Program-made: the position numbers and the translations under genes
Shown: piece by piece, positions 46,561 through 59,600 of the stretch
How the letters are laid out: every line of letters starts with the position of its first letter
How positions within the stretch are numbered: position 1 is the stretch's first letter
Source of the DNA: Oasisia sp. SBJ-2009
Taxonomy: Eukaryota > Annelida > Polychaeta > Sabellida > Siboglinidae
DNA length: 64,000 bases
Direction: 5' to 3'
Assembly (NCBI GenBank): GCA_964017155.1
Contig: OZ024861.1
Coordinates: 25,186,213 to 25,250,212, forward strand
Notes under the pieces: model-generated
Database searches by the model: none
What the model was told of the DNA's origin: nothing
What the model saw: the letters and a program-made list of their open reading frames with translations, nothing else

Positions 46561-48600
46561 CCACCTAGTAGATAATACTGTCACCAATTGTTATACGGTG
46601 GCTGCTTTTTCAAATTTTGGAACAGATCATTATACCATAGCTCCGATTATGCACACGGTAGTATGCATTAATCTAGACTAAAGTTACCAATTAAGTTGTA
46701 AGAATATCTACTTGAAATGTATGCCATGCGGAGCTACATGTTTTTTATTCAATATGTTTTTGATATGTTTTTCCGTTTTACTTGCATTTTATGATAAACT
46801 ATGAATATTATGGACTTCCGAGTTCTGTCTAAAATAAACATTATTATTATTACAGTATTTTGTTCACGATTCCATACCTTAAGACTTAAAATATGCACAG
46901 AATATTATAGCTGTCCTAATATTATTGGCCTTTTCAAAATTCCTACAGCTGTGATTATTTTGGATACCCTTCAATGTTGTGTATGAGATGGAATGGCCAC
47001 AGTATTGAGGACAGAATCCAATCTATGTGGGAAACAACTGATATGCAGTTTCTTCCATGATTTTTTCAAACACAGAATTACAGAATTTGAAAAGGCGCTC
47101 CTGAATGTAGGCGATTTTTGTTTTTATTACGACCTGATTTTTTATTACGACCTGATCTTAATTAAGATCACAAAATGGAATTACTTGTATCCCATTCTAA
47201 AACAGATTTCTATGAAATGGAAAATCTTTATCTGTAGATATCTTCTAGTAGTTGTCACAAAAATTAAATAAGATAATTATGGCATTCAAAGAGAAAATAC
47301 ATTCAATGCTATATGGATTGCCGATTGAACATAGCAGATATATCCTAGGTAAAAGTATTTCTGAGCCTGATACACTCAGACAGCAAAACTACTATTTCTG
47401 GAGAAACCTACCATGAACATGGATATGAAATAATGACCTATCCCCAGAATAGGTCCATCACTAAAGCCCACTGTTAGTGTTTTCACCAGACTTTCACTTG
47501 CGTGGTATGCAGCATGTACAAACAAAATTATTATTAGCATTATGTTTTTTTCTGCTTGCTAATAGGGACAGGCACAGTTTCGGAGCATGCCCGAATTACC
47601 ATCACACCTGATTAAAACAGACGACAGGTGAAAAATAATCACCACCAGTACACCCATTGGTCAACATCAAATCCACCTGTAATAATGGCTGAGGAAAGAC
47701 GAATTATATTACTCAGGTAACGAGAAAGACGGGCCTCACATATGCGGCCACAATTCCTGGAACTTGTGTCTATAACCAGAAATCAATACTCCGGCTGCCA
47801 CTAACTGGAAAGGCAGGCAACTAGAGAACTGATGCAACGCCGTTTCTGGCAACTGAGCCGAGGCATTGTTCTACGTCTCGTGCATCTGTTACATTTCCCA
47901 ACCTATCTTCCAATAGAAATCAAATGTTCACAGATGTCTTGATACTGGCAAATCTTGTTAAATGTCAACATTTAATTTTATCAATATTTTTTCATCAGAT
48001 CTAACAGTTATTATTATATGGGCCATCCATGACAAATATAATCATGATATTTTGCTTTTATGCTTAATAATTTTTAATTGCATAATTATGAAACATCATT
48101 CTATGTAGGAATAATATTAACATATATATGTTACGTTTGATTTCACATTTCCCTCAGATTTTTTCTGTTTTTATGCCAATATTTCTTATTCAAGTAGACA
48201 GAATATGCTAATATAGTACCTATGATCTATCAGTAATTTACCTAGTTATGCAGTATAAACAGAACTACTTTTACTTTGTTAATTGGTATTATGTTTTGTC
48301 AGGTCATTGACAATTAGAGATGAGTGAATGAGTTTATTTGGTAAAATTTATATGTACATGACAATTAAACATAGCTTAAACGCAAAAACAAATGAAAGAA
48401 TAAGCATATACGTAATATCACCGAGGATAAACTCATTAAAGCACACAAAAGTACACTTATTTCCAACAGGGTCCTCATGAAAAAGTTACACATAAATCTA
48501 AGATTGAACAGACAGAAGACAGCCTTCTTGAAGGTGAAGAACACAAAATAAAACCATGCAAACATCAAATGAACAAATATAGAAGAGGACAATCAGCTAT
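46561..48600. other. No gene seen
   Basis: AT-rich DNA. A stretch near 47755-47870 (ATTCCTGGAACTTGTGTCTA...) resembles 50195-50290, an unclassified old repeat. Confidence 0.4.
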
Positions 48601-48609
48601 ATATCTCAT

Positions 48610-48778
48610 TAGTGTCGGCAGAAGACAACATCCACCAGTGTCTACAGCCATGCACTCATTCATACAGCTGAGTGAAGCTAAATGAAGTGGAGCTAAGTAG
48701 ATTGTACGAACTTGCCCAAGGTTTGATACGACTGAACAGGATTCAAAACCAGGGTTCTTCGATTGCTGTGAGTCCAGA
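48610..48778 (-). mobile_element. SINE fragment
   Basis: Reverse body of the 6053 family (CATTCATACAGCTGAGTGAA, AACTTGCCCAAGGTTTGATA), directly followed by a MITE copy. Confidence 0.6.
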
Positions 48779-48780
48779 GC

Positions 48781-49074
48781 AGGCCTTTATGCGAGATAAA
48801 ATGTTTCCAGTCACACATGTTTTGGTGGACAGATGAATGTTAACTGTTAGGCAAGTTTACAAACTTTAAATGTGTTTGATGACCTGAAATGGAATACAAA
48901 CACACATGTGACATCATTTACACTCACCTTCAAGGCATAACTGACAATATCTATGGTTTTGGAAGACTTTGCTCCTTAGTTTTTTACCCGTCTACCACCC
49001 ATATTTTTTTCCATCCACAATTGGTTTTACCCGTCCAAATGAATGGATGGATGGGTCTCTGCATAAAGCTATGG
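48781..49074 (-). mobile_element. CTTTATGCAG-ended MITE, copy 7
   Basis: Reverse orientation, GGCCTTTATGCGAGATAAAA to GGGTCTCTGCATAAAGCTATG; nearly complete. Confidence 0.78.
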
Positions 49075-49555
49075 TCAAAAGCACTAGCCTTTGTGCCACA
49101 GCACTCCTGGTAGGTCGACTGAAACCTCAGTCCCTCAACAGACAATGCTGTAGTCACAAGTCACTTCAGTTAACTGGACCACACAGCAAGACAGTTTCTC
49201 AAATGCAGAAGTCTCGAACAGGATGAACCGAAATAGCTTAAAAACGGTTGGCAAAAAAGGAAATAAAATGGACAAGCCTTCAGATAGGAAATGACAGCAG
49301 GTACAATACAAGACAAGCCTTAGGAAAACAACAGACAGGCAGACACAAAACAGCAGGGAAGGATCCACTGCTAAGTGACTAAAAAGTGTGGAATTAACTG
49401 GAAAGAAATGAAGAAAATGGCAAACTGCAGAGCATGTTGAAGAACCATCTTCTCAGCCGTGTGCTCGACTCAACTCTCAAGAGTGAAGAGGATTAAGTAA
49501 ACAGTAAACTGAGATATTTTACTAGGGACAAAGATATTTGGCTGTCCCTCCCGAA

Positions 49556-49835
49556 AGACATAATAATACAGTTTTTATATAGCGCTAATTCTCGCATGGC
49601 GGATCGATGCGCTGCACAAGAAATATAATAAATGTATATTAATAAATATAAATGTAAATTATATAAATTAATATAAATCATATTAATTTTTGTTTTTAAT
49701 ATGTACAGTACTAGTAAAACTTGGTATGTAAACTATATAAATTAATATAAATTTAAAACCTTTACTAAAACTGTGTACGTAAATGATTATATATATAAAT
49801 TTATAAATCAATCTAAAACATAAACACTGATTAAA
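49556..49835 (-). mobile_element. AT-rich interspersed repeat, copy 2
   Basis: Reverse complement of the family at 18400, including TTTATATAGCGCTAATTCTC and AATCTAAAACATAAACACTG. Confidence 0.65.
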
Positions 49836-50683
49836 ATGTGTATGACACTAAAAAGAAATTCTAAAGCAATGTCCGTCATTTCAAAGTAATTTGAATTATT
49901 TGAAATGTCTAATAAAAAATGATAAATATCAATTTAAAATGACTCAAAAAGCTGTTGTATCTTATAACAAAGCCTCAAAAGATTGACACAAGAAATATCA
50001 GTCAAACATAACTAATTAACTATCATTAATAAACATATTTTACACATTTAATTAATGCATCATATATATATATATATAATAAAAAATTACTTATTTAATT
50101 TTGCTACTTACTTCCAATTAAAGTTGTGTACACTGTACTTATTAACTGACTTTAGCTAATGAGACAGTGTTGGTCTTCTCCATTACCATAACGACAGACA
50201 CAGTTCCTGGAACCAGCGTCTATCAAGGGAAACCAATAACCTGGCTGTTAGTAAGTGGAAATCTAAACGACACTTCTGACGCAATACGTTACTGACAATG
50301 CCACCCGAAAATGACCCAATTATTCCAAAATACCAGCATTTCTCGATTCCTTGAATTCTATTGCAGTCATCCAGCGACATCCAAAGCAACAACAATGGAA
50401 TATGATATTCGGTGGCGTCTTTGAACTAGGACTTAATGCATATTAGTATATTACAGGAAAAATGTCACAAATAAAATGCGTCACGTTAATTTAGAAAAAA
50501 ATTATCAGGTGAGTTCATTTTTCATTGGTAGGCAAATACTGGGAATACCTGGTAGATGAGAAACATACCGAAAATAACTGGCAAGATAAAATCACAAATA
50601 TTTAAAACATATGGTGCAAACAGATTAGAACCACCAGGAGACTGAGAATAGATATTATATATACATAAATATATAAATTATAC

Positions 50684-50694
<11 letters not shown>

Positions 50695-50760
<66 letters not shown>

Positions 50761-50893
50761 GAGAAGCGACAGGGGGAGCAAGAGGGGGAGAGAGGGGGAG
50801 AGAGAGGGGAAGAGAGAGTTGTGAGAAGGGGAGATAAGGGGAGAGAGAGAGATAGAGCAAGAGAGAGAGAGGAGAGAGAGAAAGAGGAGAGTG
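50695..50893. repeat. (TA)n followed by a GA-rich purine tract
   Basis: About 60 bp of TA repeats and then about 140 bp made almost only of G and A (GAGAGAGAGA, GGGGGAGAGA). The frames across it are simple-sequence artefacts. Confidence 0.9.
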
Positions 50894-50919
50894 TATCTCA
50901 TTATCTATTCCCAGTATTT

Positions 50920-51130
50920 TTGTCACTGCATTGCTCCAGCTGTATGACTACCTGGCACCATTGGTGCATATTTGTATACCATACAAATAGTCTTCTCACA
51001 TTAACTGCTGTGTGGCTGGATGCTTTCCAGAGAAGCCAAGATGGAATTTGATTGAACACATCTACCATGTCAGGAAAGTAGAGTGCCTTGAGCAATTGTA
51101 ACAATTGGATACTGTGCTATATAACATCTT
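50920..51130 (+). mobile_element. SINE fragment
   Basis: Body and 3' part of the 6053 family: CATTGCTCCAGCTGTATGAC, GATGGAATTTGATTGAACAC and the tail GTGCTATATAACA. Confidence 0.65.
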
Positions 51131-54049
51131 CTCTTTATTTTATTCTTACTCGTCAAATCCATTTAACCGTTTCAGTTTTTGTTTTATTTTCCACCACCCT
51201 TCTAGAGTTTTCCTGATATTATCAAGCTTGGATCACAACACACATCAAAAAGTCACAAATTAACCAAATTAAAATCGCTCACCATCTTTAGAAGGATCAT
51301 GTTTGCATCTGCTGTACTACAATCACCAGATGTAATAAAACCAGTCACGTTGATGATCACTCTGTCTAACCAAAACAGCCCAAAACAGTAGCAGGGTTGT
51401 CTTAACGTTGGCCCTTAAATGGTAATGCCAGACCCAAGTATGGCTGCATAACCTGCCCTAGTCATACACAACTGGCCTTGTGCCCAAACAGTCTGCCTTA
51501 CTTCTGAGGGGATGACAGGTTATCAGCCTCACGTTATAAACACAAACACACATCTAAATAATAGCCCAAAACAACTAGCTGATGGTCAATGTCAATGTGC
51601 TTTGTGTTTATTCCCCTCAAACCTCACAGAATCCTCATTCCGTGATGATTCCTGCATGCAAAGATTTGTAGTTCCCTACACACGTGGCCTAAGCCAAGTG
51701 ACCATGGTCTTAGCAGTGTGAAAAGACAGGCCAAATGCTATATTTGTGTACAGGCTACAGACACATCACTGTGAACTAACTTGACCCATCAACAGTGAAA
51801 TACTTACTGCCCTGTGACATTCACACGCAAGGTTACGTGTGGCTCATATACACTAATCACACGGCAACCTGAAATGCCACAGTGACATAATTCACGCACA
51901 CTTTGTACTCTACTGGTATTCTATTCGTTACTCGGGACCTTCTATGCTTAATACATTAAATTTATTTTGACTAATTATGGTACTTAACCAATGGTCGTCA
52001 TTATAAATGCTAACATTGTTGGATAATAGCATCTTTTGTCACCCAAAGGAAACAGAACTAAACGTTTTCAAGAATTGGTGTTAGAATTATTGTTGCATAC
52101 ATGTACTTAACATTTCGGAATCTAATTTCTTGTATATCTCTGATTCATTTAGATGGGGTGACTGAATATGGAATTAAAAGCCCACACTTCATTAAGATAA
52201 TGTTCTGTATTGCTTGGAGAAGAAATGAGCAATATAACTAAATATCAGCAGCCATAATCTTAAATATTAAAGTGGCGCACTCAAGGTTTGTTATTTGCCT
52301 CTGTCACAACCACAGCTCAGGGTGTGTTATCTCTGTCAATCTTTCCTCACTAACAATGTACAATATTTTTATAATTAATAATAAAAATATGTGCATTGCA
52401 ATACCAGCTCTAGGCTAGAACACCACCCAGGACATAACACCCATTCTGAAAAACCTCACTGGATAAAAACCATTGGATAAAAACCCACTTGGACAAAACC
52501 CCATCCACAAATGAGAATCATGGACAACATATCCCTATGAAAATGTAATGTATAAAGTTAAAAACACATATTTCATAATTTAGGACAAAATTGACATTTC
52601 TATTTTGAAAAGAAAAAAATTATGACTTTATGTTTATTATTACCAGGGGCAGGCTTAGTTAATAAAGTAGGTGTTGGTTGCATTTAATTAACTTAACATA
52701 TTTCTTATGTAAACCATGCTTCTAACATACTTTTTACGAAAACTACGCCACCAAGGCTTGAATCATGTGCAGTTTTCAGTGGCCATTTTGTTTCACAATA
52801 ATTAGTGAGACTACTCCAATGCTCAATTTTTATTGGCGGTTTTATTTAGCAATCACATTTAGCCAAATATGTGTGCACGCCAATCACTAAATCAGCCAAC
52901 TTTTGCAAATGTGTCCTACTGGCATTCAACAAACTCAACGTGCTCCTGCCAAACGTGATGTAGACATGTGTTATTTGACATGTGTTATCTGCATTGATAT
53001 TTTCGTGTATTTTTTAGGTGACCTATTGGCAGGTTATGGCTTCACGTAATTATATGCAATGGGCATTCCTGTCCAATCCATCTTTCATTGGCTTCAACCA
53101 ATCCATCGGAAAGAAGCTGGATTTGTGATAATGACGAAAACAGACTTCCTTTATAAATGTCACAGATCAACGTTCATTTTTAAAGATCAATAGAACCATT
53201 TTTCAAAAATCCAAAGTAACTATGCAAAATTATGTTTGACTAAAAACCCCAATACATATTGTGATTTTCTAAAATTTATTTATTTGTATCGACACTCACT
53301 CGAAAGAAAGACATTTTTTTTATGTTCTTCCAACTTGATGATTTAGTTTACTAATCATATATAAAGTTCAAAACTGATGATGATACAATCAATATTATTT
53401 GTAAAAATAAAAAATTCTGTTCTGTGACTAGCATATACACCCAACTCTCAAATGCATACAAGATTAAATAAAACCACTACGATTATATTAAATTATTGGA
53501 ATTTCTTAAATCAAGTCAAGTGCACTAGTCTTCCTGAGACGAGTCTGACATAAAGTGTTGTGCACATTAGTTGCTGGAACTAAATACAAACCATCACTTC
53601 CATTAAAACCACAACCTAGAAAATCAATTTGTTGCGGTATTCATTTTAAAGCAATGACATGAAATAATGTAGTCTCACATAACGGACTCTCCCTTGGCTT
53701 TGTAAACTCACCGAGACGAGAGGCAGACTGAGAGCATATACAGCTCAGCTAGTCATCATCAGAATCATACTGGGATTTCCCGTAAAGTGCCCTATGATTG
53801 TGGGCCCAGGCATTTGTCTATCATGGTCCCCATGATTTGATACATTGGACTGTCAGTTAGGTCCTAGTACAACTATATATTATATAACTACTAGTAACTC
53901 AGCATTCACAATTTATATATCCTGTGGGGAGTTTGTCAGTTAGCATCATTCCCTTGTGATGATTAATAAGGCTTGTTTATATGAATTGATTTTTTTAAAC
54001 TTGCTCTCTGAGTGCATAAAATGCACCTAAAGAGTAAATCATTGCTGTC
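51131..54049. other. No gene seen
   Basis: AT-rich DNA; no domain, tRNA or clear repeat recognised. Confidence 0.4.
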
Positions 54050-54399
54050 GACATGGCTAAAGTGATATAGCAAATGTTTAGTGCTCAGCACCCATGATGG
54101 ACATGGCTAAAGTGATATAGCAAATGTTTAGTGCTCAGCACCCATGATGGACATGGCTAAAGTGATATAGCAAATGTTTAGTGCTCAGCACCCTTGATGG
54201 ACATGGCTAAAGTGATATAGCAAATGTTTAGTGCTCAGCACCCTTGATGGACATGGCTAAAGTGATATAGCAAATGTTTAGTGCTCAGCACCCTTGATGG
54301 ACATGGCTAAAGTGATATAGCAAATGTTTAGTGCTCAGCACCCTTGATGGACATGGCTAAAGTGATATAGCAAATGTTTACTACTCAACACCCATGATG
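54050..54399. repeat. 50-bp tandem repeat, seven units
   Basis: Units begin GACATGGCTAAAGTGATATA at 54050, 54100, 54150, 54200, 54250, 54300 and 54350. They are almost identical; the main variant is CACCCATGATG against CACCCTTGATG. The last unit shows more changes. Confidence 0.97.
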
Positions 54400-55800
54400 G
54401 ACATGCCGTGGTCTATAGTCTTGCACAGGAGAATGTTTTATGTAGATTTACACCAGTCATTACATTCGTACAACCGGATCTGTACACAACCGGCCGTTTG
54501 AAATTCAAGGCTATTCAAGACTTTTTAAGTCTATTTGAAAAAGAAATTCAAGACTATTTTAACGACATATGTACAGTAAATGCACAGTAAATTAAGTTAA
54601 CATTACAATTTGTATTCGACTAAGAAAACAATGGTGCCGACCACAATGAAATGCCAATTGCCCAATGTGCAGAAGAGTTATTTTTGTGCATAACCTTTTC
54701 CTTTTCTAGTTGTTATTCGTCACAACAATTGAGTCAAAACAAAATTTTACTGACCACAATTAAATTCAAGACTTTTCAAGACTACTTTGTAATATTCCTG
54801 GATTTCAAGGCCTTGAATTTGGTTCAATCAAATTCAAGGCTTTTCAAGACTTTCAAGGCCCCGTACGGATCCTGGTAGAAGATAAAACTGAACTTGTGAA
54901 TGAATGTACAGAACTACAGGAGCTAGCAAAACAGACTGGACTTGGGCCAAAATATATATCCCAGTACTTACATTAGAAAACTCACTAGCTGCATTTTTCA
55001 GCCAGCTATTACACATTTCAAAGTCCATTTTAGGCTTTCATTATGCTAATTTAGCCTAAATTAGTTATGCACTGCAGTAAATATATTTTTTAATAAACAA
55101 ATGTAGATACTAAAATGTTCAGATTTGGAGTCTGCACATATATTTTAATTTAAGTGAAAATGCACATTTAAAAAAAAACTGTTTTTTAATATGTTGTGAC
55201 AGCATTTTGCACATCTGGCAGAGTACTAACCCTACACACCACATTCCTTCCCAGATGCAGTGGAAAAACATTCATGTTAGACAAACAGTTGTCAAAGTGT
55301 ATATTTAACATGGTGACTAAAACATATTTCAGAGTTGGAACATTTCAATTGAGACACAATGCAACCCATGGACAAAGAAAATGTCTTGCTAAACTGAAAA
55401 AAAAATGTAGAGCTAATTTAGGCAGTGTTTTGTTTTCGCTGCAAGAAGCCAACAAAGCGGGTCTGAAATGTACACTACGTTAGTTTTGTTTAGATCACGG
55501 GCGTTTGTCTTGTGAACAGAAAATAACAACAACAAACATGACCACACAATTTGGTCTGTCTGCTGGTGGGCGTGATATGATTGATGGCGTTCTTAGAAAT
55601 ACGGAAATATTTTTTTGTGAGTAGCACATACACACACACAACTGTCAAAATATTTCTATAGTTAAATAAAACACCATGATATATTTTATTATTGAATTAA
55701 AAAAAATGGTCAGTTGCACTAGTCCTTCTGAGACAAGCCTGACACAGAATTGCAAATGAAAGTTCCAGGAACAAAATGCAAGCCACTCAAAGAGTCAAAC
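54400..55800. other. No gene seen; short TTCAAGACTTTT-type motifs
   Basis: At 54500-54860 the motif AAATTCAAGACTTTTCAAGA and variants recur irregularly. No recognised gene. Confidence 0.4.
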
Positions 55801-55804
55801 CACC

Positions 55805-55985
55805 ACAAGAGCTTCGCACTCTTGACTAAGATAACCGAGGTTAGAATTCTGTGTTGCCTTCTGAAAACTTGGTCAAGTGTGTTTCACTCTACGTTGCTCT
55901 AGGCCACTAAGCTGTATGACTGTGTACCTGGCTGTAGACAGTGGTGATATTTGTTTACAGAAAGTCTGACGTTAGCAACAATGCC
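55805..55985 (+). mobile_element. SINE fragment with degenerate tRNA-like head
   Basis: AGAGCTTCGCACTCTTGACT...GAGGTTAGAATTCTGTGTTG corresponds to the head of the 6053 SINE with a mutated B box. The body follows and stops where a MITE begins. Confidence 0.65.
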
Positions 55986-55990
55986 ATGGC

Positions 55991-56289
55991 CATAGATTTA
56001 TGCAGAGACCCGTCCACCCATCATTTGGACGAGTAAAATTGTTCATGGACGGGTAGAAATATGGGTGAACGGGTAAAAAATGAAGGAGCAAAAAAAGATC
56101 TTCCAAAACTATAGATAGTGTCAGTTATGCCTTACAAGTGAGTGTAAATGGTGTCACATGTATGTTTGTAGTCCATTTCAGGTCACCAGACACATTTTAA
56201 AGTTTGTAAACTGGCATAATAGTTAAACATCCATGTGTCCACCAAAACATGTCTGACTGGCAATAATTTGGTTCCGCAGTACGCTCTGG
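55991..56289 (+). mobile_element. CTTTATGCAG-ended MITE, copy 8
   Basis: CATAGATTTATGCAGAGACC to GGTTCCGCAGTACGCTCTGG; complete interior with a mutated right end. Confidence 0.72.
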
Positions 56290-56654
56290 TCATGGCCATT
56301 TGGTGACCTAATTTTCCCATCCTCACATAAAGAAGCCAAACTATACAAGCCAAAGAACAGGTCAAGGGTTTCTCAAGACTTCTTATATCCAAATCCAATT
56401 ACCATGTACTCCCTGTACTCTTAAACCCACGACGGGCATACACTTCCATGTGAAACTGCTGTATTTCTGTCATGCTCTCAAACTGTTCATCGTGGGAGTT
56501 TGCAGACAAATTTAGAAGTGCATAATTTTTCGCCAACCATTCAACCACTGCTGCATTCACTTCTTTGCCAACCGTATCAATTCACCACGTAACACCAGTG
56601 CTTTAAATCAACTGTTTTTTAGTCAATGCCAATGTAAAAGAATTGTACCTGTGT

Positions 56655-59600
56655 TAACAGGTATCTATGAACAAACAGGACCAGGTATCTATGAACAAAC
56701 AGAACCAGGTATCTACGAACAAACAGAACCAGGTATCTATGAACAAACAGAGCCAGATATCTATGAACACACAGAACCAGGTATCTATGAACAAACAGAA
56801 CCAGGTATCTATGAACAAACAGGACCAAGAATCTATGAACAAACAGGACCAGGTATCTATGAACAAACAGGACCAGGTATCTATGAACAAACAAAACCAG
56901 GTATCTATGAACAAACAGAACCAGATATCTGATGAACAAACAGAACCAGGTATATATGAACAAACAGAACCAGGTATATATGAACAAACAGAACCAGGTA
57001 TATATGAACAAACAAAGCCAGGTATCTATGAACAAACAGAACCAGGTATCTATGAACAAACAGAGCCAGGTATCTATGAACAAACAGAGCCAGGTATCTA
57101 TGAACAAACAGAACCAGGTATCTATGAACAAACAGAACCAGGTATCTATGAACAAACAGAACCAGGTATCTATAAACAAACAGAGCCAGGTGTCTATGAA
57201 CACACAGAACCAGGTGTCTACATGAACAAACAAAGCCAGGTATCTATGAACAAACAGAACCAGATATCTGATGAACAAACAGAACCAGGTATCTATGAAC
57301 AAACAGAACCAGGTATATATGAACAAACAGAACCAGGTATCTATGAACAAACAGGACCAGGTATCCATGAACAAACAGGACCAGGTATCTATGAACAAAC
57401 AGGACCAGGTATCTATGAACAAACAGAACCAGGTATCTATGAACAAACAGAACCTGGTATCTATGAACAAACAGAACCTGGTATCTATGAACAAACAGAA
57501 CCAGGTATCTATGAACAAACAGAGCCAGGTGTCTATGAACAAACAGGACCAGGTATCTATGAACAAACAGAACCAGGTATCTACGAACAAACAGAACCAG
57601 GTATCTATGAACAAACAGAGCCAGATATCTATTAACACACAGAACCAGGTATCTATGAACAAACAGAACCAGGTATCTATGAACAAACAGGACCAAGAAT
57701 CTATGAACAAACAGGACCAGGTATCTATGAACAAACAGGACCAGGTATCTATGAACAAACAGGACCAGGTATCTATGAACAAACAAAGCCAGGTATCTAT
57801 GAACAAACAGAACCAGATATCTGATGAACAAAGAGAACCAGGTATCTATGAACAAACAGAACCAGGTATATATGAACAAACAGAACCAGGTATCTATGAA
57901 CAAACAAAGCCAGGTATATATGAACAAACAGAACCAGGTATCTATGAACAAACAGAGCCAGGTATCTATGAACAAACAGCACCAGGTATCTATGAACAAA
58001 CAGAACCAGGTACCTATGAACAAACAGAACCAGGTATCTATAAACAAACAGAGCCAGGTGTCTATGAACACACAGAACCAGGTGTCTACATGAACAAACA
58101 GAACCAGGTATCTATGAACAAACAGAACCAGGTATCTATGAACAAACAGGATCAGGTATCTATGAACAAACAGGACCAGGTATCCATGAACAAACAAAAC
58201 CAGGTATCTATGAACAAACAGAACCAGATATCTGATGAACAAACATAACCAGGTATCTATGAACAAACAGAACCAGGTATATATGAACAAACAGAACCAG
58301 GTATATATGAACAAACAAAGCCAGGTATCTATGAACAAACAGAACCAGGTATATATGAACAAACAGAGCCAGGTATCTATGAACAAACAGAGCCAGGTAT
58401 CTATGAACAAACAAAGCCAGGTATCTATGAACAAACAGAACCAGGTATATATGAACAAACAGAGCCAGGTATCTATGAACAAACAGAGCCAGGTATCTAT
58501 GAACAAACAGAACCAGGTATATATGAACAAACAAAGCCAGGTATCTATGAACAAACAGAACCAGGTATCTATGAACAAACAGAGCCAGGTATCTATGAAC
58601 AAACAGAGCCAGGTATCTATGAACAAACAGAACCAGGTATCTATGAACAAACAGAACCAGGTATCTATGAACAAACAGAACCAGGTATCTATAAACAAAC
58701 AGAGCCAGGTGTCTATGAACACACAGAACCAGGTGTCTACATGAACAAACAAAGCCAGGTATCTATGAACAAACAGAACCAGATATCTGATGAACAAACA
58801 GAACCAGGTATCTATGAACAAACAGAACCAGGTATATATGAACAAACAGAACCAGGTATCTATGAACAAACAGGACCAGGTATCCATGAACAAACAGGAC
58901 CAGGTATCTATGAACAAACAGGACCAGGTATCTATGAACAAACAGAACCAGGTATCTATGAACAAACAGAACCTGGTATCTATGAACAAACAGAACCTGG
59001 TATCTATGAACAAACAGAACCAGGTATCTATGAACAAACAGAGCCAGGTGTCTATGAACAAACAGGACCAGGTATCTATGAACAAACAGAACCAGGTATC
59101 TACGAACAAACAGAACCAGGTATCTATGAACAAACAGAGCCAGATATCTATTAACACACAGAACCAGGTATCTATGAACAAACAGAACCAGGTATCTATG
59201 AACAAACAGGACCAAGAATCTATGAACAAACAGGACCAGGTATCTATGAACAAACAGGACCAGGTATCTATGAACAAACAGGACCAGGTATCTATGAACA
59301 AACAAAGCCAGGTATCTATGAACAAACAGAACCAGATATCTGATGAACAAACAGAACCAGGTATCTATGAACAAACAGAACCAGGTATATATGAACAAAC
59401 AGAACCAGGTATCTATGAACAAACAAAGCCAGGTATATATGAACAAACAGAACCAGGTATCTATGAACAAACAGAGCCAGGTATCTATGAAAAAACAGCA
59501 CCAGGTATCTATGAACAAACAGAACCAGGTACCTATGAACAAACAGAACCAGGTATCTATAAACAAACAGAGCCAGGTGTCTATGAACACACAGAACCAG

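Noticed and set aside
50602..50926. Ile/Tyr- and Ser/Leu-rich membrane-like protein
   Set aside because: Translation of (TA)n and a GA-rich tract.
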